Origin: Caballeronia sp. Lep1P3
GTDB taxonomy: Bacteria; Pseudomonadota; Gammaproteobacteria; Burkholderiales; Burkholderiaceae
Direction of reading: 5' to 3'
DNA length: 64,000 nt
Assembly: GCF_022879595.1 (NCBI RefSeq)
Contig: NZ_CP084268.1
Coordinates: 310,001-374,000, forward strand
Each line of letters opens with the position of its first letter. Within the stretch, counting starts at the first letter, position 1. Position numbers and translations under genes: made by a program. Positions 8,572 to 17,242 of this stretch are shown in pieces. The notes beneath the pieces are model-generated. The model was not told where the DNA came from and searched no databases. It worked only from the letters and a program-made list of their open reading frames with translations.

Positions 8572-10392
8572 ATGCGATGCATGGTGCTTGCAAGCGACTA
8601 CGACGGCACGCTCGCCGATGCGGGGCGCGTCGCCGAATCCACATGGGAAGCGGTGGACCGGCTGCGCGCGTCGGGACGACACCTCGTCCTCGTGACGGGG
8701 CGCGAACTCGACGATCTCCTGAGCCTGTGCGACCGCGTGGACCGCTTCACGCTGATCGTCGCGGAAAACGGCGGCGTGATCTATTCGCCCGCCACGCGCG
8801 AGCGCACGCTGCTCGCGCCGCCGCCGCCGCCCGAATTCGTCGAGGCGATGAGAAAGAGCGGCGTGAAGCATCTCGGCGTGAGCCAGACCATCGTCGCGAC
8901 GGTGAAGCCTTACGACGAACAGGCGCACGCCGCCATCCGCGATCTCGGCCTCGACCTGCATGTCGTCTATAACGGCGACGCGGTGATGATCCTGCCGCCC
9001 GGCATGAGCAAGGCAAGCGGCCTGCTCACGGCGCTCGAACAACTGTCGCTGTCGCCGCGCAACGCGGTCGGCGTCGGCGATGCGCAGAACGACCACCCGC
9101 TTCTCGATGCCTGCGAGATTTCGGCGGCCGTCGGCAACGCGATCGATGCGTTGAAGGCGCACGCCGACATCGTGCTCGATGGCGAATGCGGCGCGGGCGT
9201 CGCGCAACTCATCGACGCGATGCTCGATGACGATCTCGCCCACGTCAGCGAACGGCTCACGCGGCGCAATCTGCTGCTCGGCCAGCGCGTCGGCGGGGAT
9301 CAAGAGGAAGCGGAACAGCAAGTGGAAGAAACGCTCGCGCCGCAAAACACCGTCGCGCTCGTCGCGGGGCAATCGGGCGGCGGCAAGTCCACGCTCATCA
9401 CCGGGCTGATGGAGCGGCTCGTGGCATCGGGCTATCAGTTCTGCGCGCTCGATCCCGAAGGCGACTTCGATACCTTCGAAGACGCGCTGCCCGTCGGTGA
9501 CGCGCAGACCGCGCCGAAGGCCGACGATGTCGCGCGGCTCGTGCATCAGCCGAGCCAGTCGGTGCTCGTGAACATGATGCGCGTCACGTTCGCGGACCGT
9601 CCCGCGCACTGCGCCGCCGTGCTCGCCCAGATGCAGAAATCGCGCGCGCTCACCGGCCGCCCGCACTGGATGATCTTCGACGAGGCGCATCACTTCTTTC
9701 CGTCGAGCATCAATCCCGCCGACGAAGTGCTGCCCGATCAGCTCGCGCCCGCGCTCTTTGTGACCGTGCATCCCGAGCAGCTTTCGTCGCGGCTGCTCGA
9801 GCGCGTCACGGTATTCATCGGCGCGGGGCCGGGCGCGGAGATTTCGCTTAAGGAATTCGCGCGCGCCGCGCGCATCGAGCCGCCCGCCGACATGCCCGGC
9901 GACATCAAGACCGGCGAGGCGCTCGTCTGGCGACGCAAGCCCGGCGACGACGGCTGGAGCGCGCCGTGCGTCGTGCGCGTCGAGCCTGCCAAAACGCAGC
10001 GTCGCCGGCATGTGCGCAAGTACGCGGAAGGCATGCTGATTCCCGAGCGCAGCTTTTACTTTCGCGGGCCAGAAGACAAGCTGAATCTGCGTGCGCACAA
10101 TCTCGTGCTCTTCCTCGAACTCGCCGAAGGCGTCGATGAGGAGACCTGGCTTTTCCATCTGCGGCGTGGCGACTATTCGACGTGGTTTCGCGATGTCATC
10201 GGCGATGACGCGCTCGCCGACGAAGCGCGGGCCGCCGAAGCCAACGAGGGCCTTTCGGCGAAGGAAAGCATCGAAGCCATCAGAAAGGCCGTCGAGGAGC
10301 GCTATACGCAGCCCGAAAACCCCGTCGTGCCGAACATCCTTGCCCCAGGTTCCAAGGACGGCGGTGGCACGTCGTCTGCTTCCGACGACTGA
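8572..10392 (+). CDS. HAD-IIB phosphatase fused to a P-loop (HerA/VirB4-like) ATPase
   Basis: A 606-residue two-domain protein. Residues 1-220 form a Cof-type HAD-IIB phosphatase with motif I DYDGT (Asp9, Asp11), motif II Thr42 in VTGR, Lys147 as the motif III lysine, and motif IV GDAQND (Asp170, Asp174). Residues 255-420 form a P-loop ATPase with Walker A GQSGGGKST (266-274) and Walker B WMIFDEAHH (Asp370, Glu371), resembling the DUF87/HerA-VirB4 class. The remaining ~180 residues are unassigned. HAD-IIB members dephosphorylate sugar phosphates such as trehalose-6-phosphate or mannosylglycerate phosphate. The two upstream glycosyltransferases suggest a synthase/phosphatase pathway for a glycosylated metabolite (inference). 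The ATPase role is unknown. Confidence 0.85.
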   Translation: MRCMVLASDYDGTLADAGRVAESTWEAVDRLRASGRHLVLVTGRELDDLLSLCDRVDRFTLIVAENGGVIYSPATRERTLLAPPPPPEFVEAMRKSGVKHLGVSQTIVATVKPYDEQAHAAIRDLGLDLHVVYNGDAVMILPPGMSKASGLLTALEQLSLSPRNAVGVGDAQNDHPLLDACEISAAVGNAIDALKAHADIVLDGECGAGVAQLIDAMLDDDLAHVSERLTRRNLLLGQRVGGDQEEAEQQVEETLAPQNTVALVAGQSGGGKSTLITGLMERLVASGYQFCALDPEGDFDTFEDALPVGDAQTAPKADDVARLVHQPSQSVLVNMMRVTFADRPAHCAAVLAQMQKSRALTGRPHWMIFDEAHHFFPSSINPADEVLPDQLAPALFVTVHPEQLSSRLLERVTVFIGAGPGAEISLKEFARAARIEPPADMPGDIKTGEALVWRRKPGDDGWSAPCVVRVEPAKTQRRRHVRKYAEGMLIPERSFYFRGPEDKLNLRAHNLVLFLELAEGVDEETWLFHLRRGDYSTWFRDVIGDDALADEARAAEANEGLSAKESIEAIRKAVEERYTQPENPVVPNILAPGSKDGGGTSSASDD

Positions 10393-10551
10393 GTCAACCG
10401 AGCCATCGACAACCGGCACGACAATGCCCGGCGACGCCATACGCGCGTTGTCGAGCATCGCCGCGCCCTCTTCCAGTCCACGATGCGCGCGCTCTCTCGC
10501 GTAGCGCCTGCGTCGTGTCAAGCCGTACCGCGTCAAAAGCTGAGGTGCTGA

Positions 10552-12978
10552 ATGAATACGAATGCTCCGCCCGCGCGATCGCCTGTCGTCGCGCCATCGC
10601 CTGTCGTGAAATGGATCACCGTCGTGTTTCTCGCGTTATCGGGCCTCTATCTCGGCGCTGTCGGCGTCTGGCTCGTCGCGATCGGCGGATCGCCCTATTA
10701 CGTGATCGCCGGCATCGTCATGCTGGCGATCGCGTGGCTCATGTGGCGACGCAATACGCTCGCGCTCATGCTCTACGCGCTGCTGCTTCTCGGCACGCTG
10801 ATATGGGCCGTGGTCGAGGCGGGCTTCGACTTCTGGGCGCTCGCGCCGCGTCTCGATGTGCTCGTCATCGTCGGCATCTGGCTGTTGCTGCCGTTCACGT
10901 ATCGGCTCTATGCCGGGCGGGTGAAAAGCGGCGCGTTCGCGCTCGTCGTCGCGCTCGTGCTCACGGGCATCGCGTTGGTGTATGCGGCGTTCAACGATCC
11001 GCAGGAAGTGAACGGCACGGTCTCCGCGCAGGCATCGGGCGCGCCCGCAGCGCCCGCCGCGACGTCCGGACGCCCCGGCGACTGGCTCGCCTACGGCAAT
11101 TCGCAGCGCGGCACACGGTATTCGCCGCTGACCGAGATCAACGACAAGAACGTGGGCGATCTGAAGCAAGCGTGGTCCTTCCGCACGGGCGACATGAAAG
11201 GCCCGAACGATCCGCTCGAAATCACCGATGAAGTCACGCCGATCGCCGTCGACGGCACGCTTTTCTTCTGCACGCCGCACCAGAACGCCATTGCGCTCGA
11301 CGGCGCGACCGGCAAGGAGAAATGGCGCTTCAATCCCGAACTCAAGCCCGACCCGAGCTTTCAGCACGTGACCTGCCGCGGCGTCTCCTACTACGAGACG
11401 CCGGCCGCCGCTCAAGCGCGTCAGACGAAGAGCACCGCCGCGCTGCCGATGTGCTCGCGCCGCGTGATCCTTCCGGTGAACGACGGCCGCCTTTTCGAAC
11501 TCGACGCCGCGACCGGCCAGCGCTGCCCCGGCTTCGCCGCGAACGGTCTGCTCGATTTGCAGCACCTTCAGCCGGTGAAAACGCCCGGTCAGTACGAACC
11601 GACTTCGCCGCCGATCATCACGTCGAAGGTGATCGTCATGGCGGGTTCCGTCACCGACAACTACGGCACGCGCGAGCCGTCGGGCGTGATTCGCGGCTTC
11701 GATGTCGACACCGGCAAGCTGCTCTGGGCCTTCGATCCGGGTGCGCGCAATCCGAACGCGATCCCCGATGACCAGCACAGCTACACGATGAATTCGCCGA
11801 ACTCGTGGGCGCCCGCCGCTTACGACGCGCAACTCGATCTCGTCTATCTGCCGATGGGCGTATCGACGCCGGACATCTGGGGCGGCAACCGCACGCCGGA
11901 AGAAGAGCGTTACGCGAGCGGCCTGCTCGCGCTCAACGCATCGACAGGCAAGCTCGCGTGGTTCTACCAGACCGTGCACCACGACCTGTGGGATATGGAC
12001 CTGCCCGCGCAGCCGACCATCGCGGATATCAAGGACGCGAACGGCAACATCGTTCCCGCGATCTACGCGCCCGCGAAGACCGGCAACATCTTCGTGCTCG
12101 ACCGGCGCACCGGCAAGCCGATCGTGCCCGCGCCCGAGCAGCCCGTGCCGCAGGGCGCGGCGCAGGGCGATCGCCTGTCGCCGACGCAGCCGTTCTCGCA
12201 GCTCACCTACCGGCCGCAGAAGAACCTGACCGGCGCGGACATGTGGGGCGCGACGATGTACGACCAGCTCGCCTGCCGCATCATCTTCCATCGCCTGCGC
12301 TACGAAGGGCCGTTCACGCCGCCGTCGGAGCAAGGCACGCTCGTGTTCCCGGGCAATCTAGGCATGTTCGAATGGGGCGGCCTCGCGGTCGATACGGACC
12401 GCAGCATCGCGATTGCGAATCCGATCGCGCTGCCGTTCGTCTCGAAGCTGATTCCGCGCGGCCCGAACAACCCGATCGAGCCGCCGCAGGCGGGACAAGC
12501 CGGCACCGGCGCGGAAACCGGCATTCAGCCGCAGTACGGCGTGCCGTTCGGCGTGACGCTCAATCCGTTCCTCTCGCCGCTGCGTCTGCCGTGCAAGGAA
12601 CCGGCGTGGGGCTATGTGTCGGCGCTCGATCTGCAGACGAACAAGGTGATCTGGAAGAAGCGCATCGGCACGACCCGCGATTCTTCGCCGATTCCGCTTC
12701 CGTTCAAGATGGGCATGCCGATGCTCGGCGGCCCGATGACGACGGCGGGCCACGTGTTCTTCATCGGCGCGACGTCGGACGATTATCTGCGCGCGTTCAG
12801 CACCGATAACGGCGACGAGTTGTGGCATGCGCGTCTGCCTGCGGGCGGCCAGGCCACGCCGATGACCTACGAGGCGAACGGCAAGCAGTACGTGCTGATC
12901 GCTGCGGGCGGCCACGGCTCGTTCCTCACGAAGCTCGGCGATTACGTGGTCGCCTACGCGTTGCCCGACAAGCACTGA
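10552..12978 (+). CDS. gcd: Membrane-bound PQQ-dependent glucose/quinate dehydrogenase
   Basis: An 808-residue quinoprotein. The N terminus (about residues 18-150) holds five membrane segments. A periplasmic eight-bladed PQQ propeller follows, starting at WLAYGNSQRGTRYSPLTEIN. This layout and length match the glucose/quinate/shikimate dehydrogenase family; E. coli Gcd is 796 residues. The enzyme would oxidise an aldose to its lactone in the periplasm and pass electrons to ubiquinone, giving gluconate and acidification that can dissolve mineral phosphate. Quinate or shikimate as substrate cannot be excluded. No PQQ biosynthesis genes lie in the window. Confidence 0.9.
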   Translation: MNTNAPPARSPVVAPSPVVKWITVVFLALSGLYLGAVGVWLVAIGGSPYYVIAGIVMLAIAWLMWRRNTLALMLYALLLLGTLIWAVVEAGFDFWALAPRLDVLVIVGIWLLLPFTYRLYAGRVKSGAFALVVALVLTGIALVYAAFNDPQEVNGTVSAQASGAPAAPAATSGRPGDWLAYGNSQRGTRYSPLTEINDKNVGDLKQAWSFRTGDMKGPNDPLEITDEVTPIAVDGTLFFCTPHQNAIALDGATGKEKWRFNPELKPDPSFQHVTCRGVSYYETPAAAQARQTKSTAALPMCSRRVILPVNDGRLFELDAATGQRCPGFAANGLLDLQHLQPVKTPGQYEPTSPPIITSKVIVMAGSVTDNYGTREPSGVIRGFDVDTGKLLWAFDPGARNPNAIPDDQHSYTMNSPNSWAPAAYDAQLDLVYLPMGVSTPDIWGGNRTPEEERYASGLLALNASTGKLAWFYQTVHHDLWDMDLPAQPTIADIKDANGNIVPAIYAPAKTGNIFVLDRRTGKPIVPAPEQPVPQGAAQGDRLSPTQPFSQLTYRPQKNLTGADMWGATMYDQLACRIIFHRLRYEGPFTPPSEQGTLVFPGNLGMFEWGGLAVDTDRSIAIANPIALPFVSKLIPRGPNNPIEPPQAGQAGTGAETGIQPQYGVPFGVTLNPFLSPLRLPCKEPAWGYVSALDLQTNKVIWKKRIGTTRDSSPIPLPFKMGMPMLGGPMTTAGHVFFIGATSDDYLRAFSTDNGDELWHARLPAGGQATPMTYEANGKQYVLIAAGGHGSFLTKLGDYVVAYALPDKH

Positions 12979-13037
12979 AGCGGCGTCGTCGGCATAGCCA
13001 TTGCTGTCCTCCTGTCTACGCATAACGGAGGGCGGCA

Positions 13038-15455
13038 ATGAGCAAGCGTGAAGTGCCGGGCGTAGGCCCGTATGGTGGACCGGCGGGTGGATGGGGCGCA
13101 TTGCAGGCAGTCGCGCGGGCGCTCAAGCAGCAGATGGGCGTCGCGCGCGAAGCGACGATGCTTCTCAAGGTGAATCAGCCTGCCGGCTTCGATTGTCCCG
13201 GCTGCGCGTGGCCGGACCCGCGCAGCACGTCGTCCTTCGAATTCTGCGAGAACGGCGCGAAGGCCGTCTCGTGGGAAGCGACGACCAAGCGCACCACGCC
13301 CGAGTTCTTCGCGCGCCATAGCGTGAGCGAGCTTTGGGGATGGAGCGACTTCGCGCTGGAGGACGAAGGACGCCTCACGCATCCGATGCGCTACGACGCG
13401 GCATCGGACCGTTACGTGCCGATATCGTGGGACGAAGCGTTCCAGCGCATCGGCGAAGCGCTGCGCGCGCTGCCCGATCCGAACATGGCGGAGTTCTATA
13501 CATCGGGGCGGGCATCGAACGAGGCGGCGTTTCTTTATCAACTGTTCGCGCGGCGCTTCGGCACCAACAATTTCCCCGACTGCTCGAACATGTGTCATGA
13601 GCCGACGAGCGTCGGACTGCCCGAGTCCATCGGCGTCGGCAAGGGCACCGTGACGCTCGCCGACTTCGATCATTGCGATGCCATCTTCTGCATCGGACAC
13701 AATCCCGGCACGAACCATCCGCGCATGCTCGCGACACTGCGCGAGGCCGCGCGGCGCGGGGCGAAGATCGTCGTGCTCAATCCGCTGCGCGAACGCGGGC
13801 TCGAACGCTTCGCTTCGCCGCAAGACCCCGTCGAAATGGTGACGGGCCGCTCGACCGCCATCGCGACGGATTACGTTCAGGTCAGGATCGGCGGTGACGT
13901 CGCGTTCATCAAGGGCATGATGAAGACCGTGCTCGCGCTCGACCGCGCGAGCCGCGCGCAAGGCGGCGAAGGCGTGCTCGACCGCGCGTTCATCGACGCG
14001 CATACGAGCGGCATCGAGGAACTCATCGCGGATGTCGATGCGACCTCGTGGAACGACATCGTTGCCGCGTCGGGCATCGAGCGCGCGGAGATCGAGAAGA
14101 TCGGCAAGCTGTATGCGGATTCGAAGGCCGTGATTGCGTGCTACGGCATGGGCATCACGCAGCATCACAGCGGCACCGCGAACGTGCAGCAGATCATGAA
14201 TCTGCTGCTTCTGCGCGGCAACATCGGACGCGACGGCGCGGGCATCTGCCCGCTGCGCGGCCATTCGAACGTGCAGGGCGACCGCACTGTCGGCATCACG
14301 GAAATTCCGCATCAGGAGATGCTCGATTCGATCCAGCGCGCGTTCGGTTTCGAGCCGCCCCGCGAGCATGGACACGGCGCGATTCACGCGATCGAAGCGA
14401 TGCGCGATGGCCGCGCCAAGGCGTTGATCGCGCTCGGCGGCAATCTGCCGATCGCGATGTCGGACACGAAGGCATGCTACCAAGCGATGCGCAAGCTCGA
14501 CCTCGCCGTGCATATCGCGACGAAGCTCAACCGCTCGCATCTGCTCGTCGCGAAGGAAACCATTCTGCTGCCGTGTCTCGGGCGCACCGAACTCGACGTG
14601 CAGGCGACCGGGCCGCAATCCGTGACCGTCGAAGATTCGATGTCGATGGTGCATGCGTCGCGCGGATCGTTGCCGCCCGCCTCCGAGCATCTGCGCTCGG
14701 AGCCGGCCATCGTCGCGGGACTCGCGAAGGCCACGCTCGACGATCCTTCGCTCGACTGGGACGGCTGGATCGCCGATTACAACCGCATCCGCGATCTCAT
14801 CGAGAAAGTGTTCCCGCAGTTCGAGAAGTACAACGAGCGCATTCAGGATCCGGGCGGCTTCAGGCTCTTCAACGCGGCCGCCGCGCGCCGCTGGGACACG
14901 CCGGGCGGCCGCGCGCGCTTCATCGCGCACAAGGGCGTGATGATGGACCCGCGCGTGGACCGCAGCGACGCGCTGATTCTCGCGACCATCCGCAGCCACG
15001 ATCAGTACAACACGACGATCTACGGCTTCAACGACCGTTATCGCGGCATCACCGGGCGGCGCGACGTGGTGTTCGTGAACGAGCGCGACCTGGAGGCGCG
15101 CGGGCTCCAGCACGGCGACATCGTGGATCTGGAGACGATCGAAAGCACGGTGAGCGTGGGCGGCTCGCGGCGTTTTTGCGGCCTGACGGCGGTGGCGTTC
15201 GACATCGCGCCGGGGTCCATCGCCGCTTACTATCCCGAGGCGAATTGCCTCGTCTCGCTCGCGGACAACGATCCGCGCAGCGGCACGCCGTCGTACAAGT
15301 CGATTCCGGTGCTGCTGTCACTGAGTCAGGGCGACTGTCAGGTCGGCGGCGACGCACAAACGTGGCAGCACGGCGACGTGCCGAACGACAAGACCGGCGC
15401 GGCAGTGGCGGCCAGCGAGCCGGAGCATCGGCGGAAAACGGGAACACCCCTCTGA
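13038..15455 (+). CDS. FdhF/YdeP family molybdopterin oxidoreductase
   Basis: An 805-residue protein of the molybdopterin-guanine-dinucleotide oxidoreductase superfamily, matching the YdeP-like branch of formate dehydrogenase H homologues. The N terminus has FDCPGCAWPDP and EFCENGAKA, a cysteine set that could hold an Fe-S cluster. CSNMCHEPTSVGLPES contains the Cys expected near the molybdenum. NPGTNHPRML and the C-terminal NDRYRGITGRRDVVFVN segment bind the cofactor. YdeP is linked to acid resistance in E. coli; the physiological substrate is unknown. AACGGAGGGCGGCA provides a strong ribosome binding site. A terminator follows. Confidence 0.88.
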   Translation: MSKREVPGVGPYGGPAGGWGALQAVARALKQQMGVAREATMLLKVNQPAGFDCPGCAWPDPRSTSSFEFCENGAKAVSWEATTKRTTPEFFARHSVSELWGWSDFALEDEGRLTHPMRYDAASDRYVPISWDEAFQRIGEALRALPDPNMAEFYTSGRASNEAAFLYQLFARRFGTNNFPDCSNMCHEPTSVGLPESIGVGKGTVTLADFDHCDAIFCIGHNPGTNHPRMLATLREAARRGAKIVVLNPLRERGLERFASPQDPVEMVTGRSTAIATDYVQVRIGGDVAFIKGMMKTVLALDRASRAQGGEGVLDRAFIDAHTSGIEELIADVDATSWNDIVAASGIERAEIEKIGKLYADSKAVIACYGMGITQHHSGTANVQQIMNLLLLRGNIGRDGAGICPLRGHSNVQGDRTVGITEIPHQEMLDSIQRAFGFEPPREHGHGAIHAIEAMRDGRAKALIALGGNLPIAMSDTKACYQAMRKLDLAVHIATKLNRSHLLVAKETILLPCLGRTELDVQATGPQSVTVEDSMSMVHASRGSLPPASEHLRSEPAIVAGLAKATLDDPSLDWDGWIADYNRIRDLIEKVFPQFEKYNERIQDPGGFRLFNAAAARRWDTPGGRARFIAHKGVMMDPRVDRSDALILATIRSHDQYNTTIYGFNDRYRGITGRRDVVFVNERDLEARGLQHGDIVDLETIESTVSVGGSRRFCGLTAVAFDIAPGSIAAYYPEANCLVSLADNDPRSGTPSYKSIPVLLSLSQGDCQVGGDAQTWQHGDVPNDKTGAAVAASEPEHRRKTGTPL

Positions 15456-15465
15456 GGGAATGCAA

Positions 15466-15493
15466 GGGCGGGTGCGGTCGGCCCGCCCATTTT
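15466..15493 (+). terminator. Intrinsic terminator after the molybdopterin oxidoreductase
   Basis: GGGCGGG (15466-15472) pairs with CCCGCCC (15482-15488) across a 9-base loop and is followed by ATTTT. It lies between two convergent genes. Confidence 0.65.
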
Positions 15494-15500
15494 GCTTGGA

Positions 15501-16697
15501 TCATGCCTTCAGCGACCGGTGATGCCGCGCATCCGTCCTGCGCGATCCCTTCGTGAAAACGAAGAGGCTTGCGCCAGCGGCGGCGATCGCGAGGCGCACC
15601 GGAGTGGCCTTGAGCGTATCGACGCCCTTCGCGACCGCGCTCGCCCACGCCGACGACGGATTCGTCGCCGGGCGCGTGACCGTCGGCGCTGCAATCACGA
15701 TGCGCTCGACCGGTTCCACAGCTTCCACATGTTCGACGCTCGCCGCAGCGGGCGCGTTGCTGGCGCGGGCCGTCGCGGGCGTCGGCATCATCGGCGCATC
15801 GGCGGCTTTTGCGTCGGCCTGCGGCCCGGCCTTCCCTTCGCGCGCCTCGACGCGCGTCGCGGCGGCTTCGGCGCCGAGCAGCAGCACGGCGGCGGCGAAG
15901 TAGAGCCACATCAGGAGCACGGCGAGCGAACCGGCCGCGCCGAACGCGTTGGCCGTTCCCGCATGCGTAAGATAAAGCGCGAACAGCTTCTTGCCGACCG
16001 AGAACAGGACCGCGGAAATGATGCCGCCGACGAGCGCATCGCGCCAGCCGACGGGGCCATCGGGCAGATACTTCAGCAGCGCGGCGAAGGCGCAGGACAG
16101 AATGACGAGCCCGAGCACGAACTGCACGATATCGCCGATGATGACGAGCGGCGAATCGCCGAAGACCCATTTGCCGGCCGCTTGCACGGCGGTGTCCAGC
16201 ACGAGCGACACGATGAGCAGGAACGCCACGCCCATCACGAGGCTGAAGGAAATGAGGCGCACCTTGACCATCGTGGCGACCCCGGACTTCGCCTCCTTGT
16301 CCTTGGGCCAGATGACGGAGAGCGCCGTATTGAGCGACGAAAACGTGGCCGATGCGCCGACCGCCAGCAGCACGAACGAAATGATCGCCGCGATGCCGCC
16401 CCCGCCGCTGCGATGCGCGTGCTCGACGATCGCCTGCACGCTCGCCGCCGCGTCCTTGCCGAGCATGCCGCTGATCTGGCCGAAGAGTTGCCCGCGCGCG
16501 GCTTCCTGGCCGAAGACGAGGCCCGCGATGGCGATCACCATGACGAGCGTCGGCGCGAGCGAGAACGCCGAATAGAACGCGATGCTCGCGGCCATCGGCG
16601 CGGAGCGGTCGGCGCTGAAGCGTTTGAACGTGCGGACTGGCCACGCGATGGCGCGGCTCATCAGGGATTTGGAATCCCGCTCGGAAGTCTTGTCCAT
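15501..16697 (-). CDS. YihY/BrkB family inner-membrane protein
   Basis: A 398-residue membrane protein of the YihY (formerly BrkB, or mis-named RNase BN) family. The signature region ADRSAPMAASIAFYSAFSLAP lies near residue 30 and GGIISAVLFSVGKKLFALYL near residue 220, with about six membrane segments. The C-terminal ~130 residues are Ala/Pro-rich and probably disordered, ending with one further hydrophobic stretch (VRLAIAAAGASLFVF). CAAGGAGAAAGCG precedes the ATG. The function of the family is unsettled; virulence-factor labels are historical. Confidence 0.85.
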   Translation of the reverse strand: MDKTSERDSKSLMSRAIAWPVRTFKRFSADRSAPMAASIAFYSAFSLAPTLVMVIAIAGLVFGQEAARGQLFGQISGMLGKDAAASVQAIVEHAHRSGGGGIAAIISFVLLAVGASATFSSLNTALSVIWPKDKEAKSGVATMVKVRLISFSLVMGVAFLLIVSLVLDTAVQAAGKWVFGDSPLVIIGDIVQFVLGLVILSCAFAALLKYLPDGPVGWRDALVGGIISAVLFSVGKKLFALYLTHAGTANAFGAAGSLAVLLMWLYFAAAVLLLGAEAAATRVEAREGKAGPQADAKAADAPMMPTPATARASNAPAAASVEHVEAVEPVERIVIAAPTVTRPATNPSSAWASAVAKGVDTLKATPVRLAIAAAGASLFVFTKGSRRTDARHHRSLKA

Positions 16698-16774
16698 CGC
16701 TTTCTCCTTGGAAACGTGCTGAGTGCATCTAGCATCGCGAGTGCCAGGAGCGGCGATGGACGACGATGCGTGGA

Positions 16775-16948
16775 TCAGCCGTCCGCGCCGGGCTTCCGAA
16801 TGTCGGGCGTGCCGCGCACCGGGTTCTGGTCGGGCTGAAGGTCGGTGTTGTCGGGCAGCGTCTCCGGCGTGCGCGCGGGCGGCGTGCCGCTCGCGATGTC
16901 GGCTTGCGAAGGTTCGGGGTTCTGCGGTTGCGTCGGTTGGTCAGGCAT
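16775..16948 (-). CDS. Small proline-rich disordered protein
   Basis: A 57-residue protein rich in Pro, Asp, Gln and Thr, starting MPDQPTQPQNPEP. CAGGAGAAACCG directly before the ATG is a strong ribosome binding site, so it is probably translated. It resembles the 70-residue protein at 5570-5782 in composition but not clearly in sequence. No function is recognised. Confidence 0.6.
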   Translation of the reverse strand: MPDQPTQPQNPEPSQADIASGTPPARTPETLPDNTDLQPDQNPVRGTPDIRKPGADG

Positions 16949-17242
16949 CGGTTTCTCCTGGTGGGTGGCGTCCTGCACGCGCAAGCAATGAGTGTGCGCG
17001 GGCGTTTTCCAGGCGAGCGCCCATCGACTCGAATTACAACCTGCAGGCGATCCAGGTCTATCAGCTTTATGACGATCCGTCGGCGGGGAAGGCAACTACG
17101 GCCTCGTCATGAAACGGTGTACGCGGCGTTCAAGCGCTTCGTCGCGGCGCATCGGATCTACGTGCGCGACCGCGCGTTACCATACGTCCACCGATGCGGA
17201 TGCCAGCCCGCGGCCGCACGATCGACAGGGATAAAAAGACGC
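16949..17242. other. Intergenic stretch, possible gene remnant
   Basis: This 294-bp stretch upstream of the MFS gene contains no supportable gene. Short non-GC-skewed peptides appear in two frames (SNYNLQAIQVYQLYDDPSAG, then YAAFKRFVAAHRIYVRDRAL), which may be the remains of a broken gene. Confidence 0.35.

Noticed and set aside
6664..10536. A 1290-codon open frame on the minus strand
   Set aside because: It is antisense to two GT4 genes and the HAD-ATPase gene, which have clear motifs. Its Arg/His/Ala-rich composition is the usual shadow of GC-rich codon bias.
12954..15113. A 719-codon open frame on the minus strand
   Set aside because: Antisense to the molybdopterin oxidoreductase gene, Arg/His-rich, no motif.
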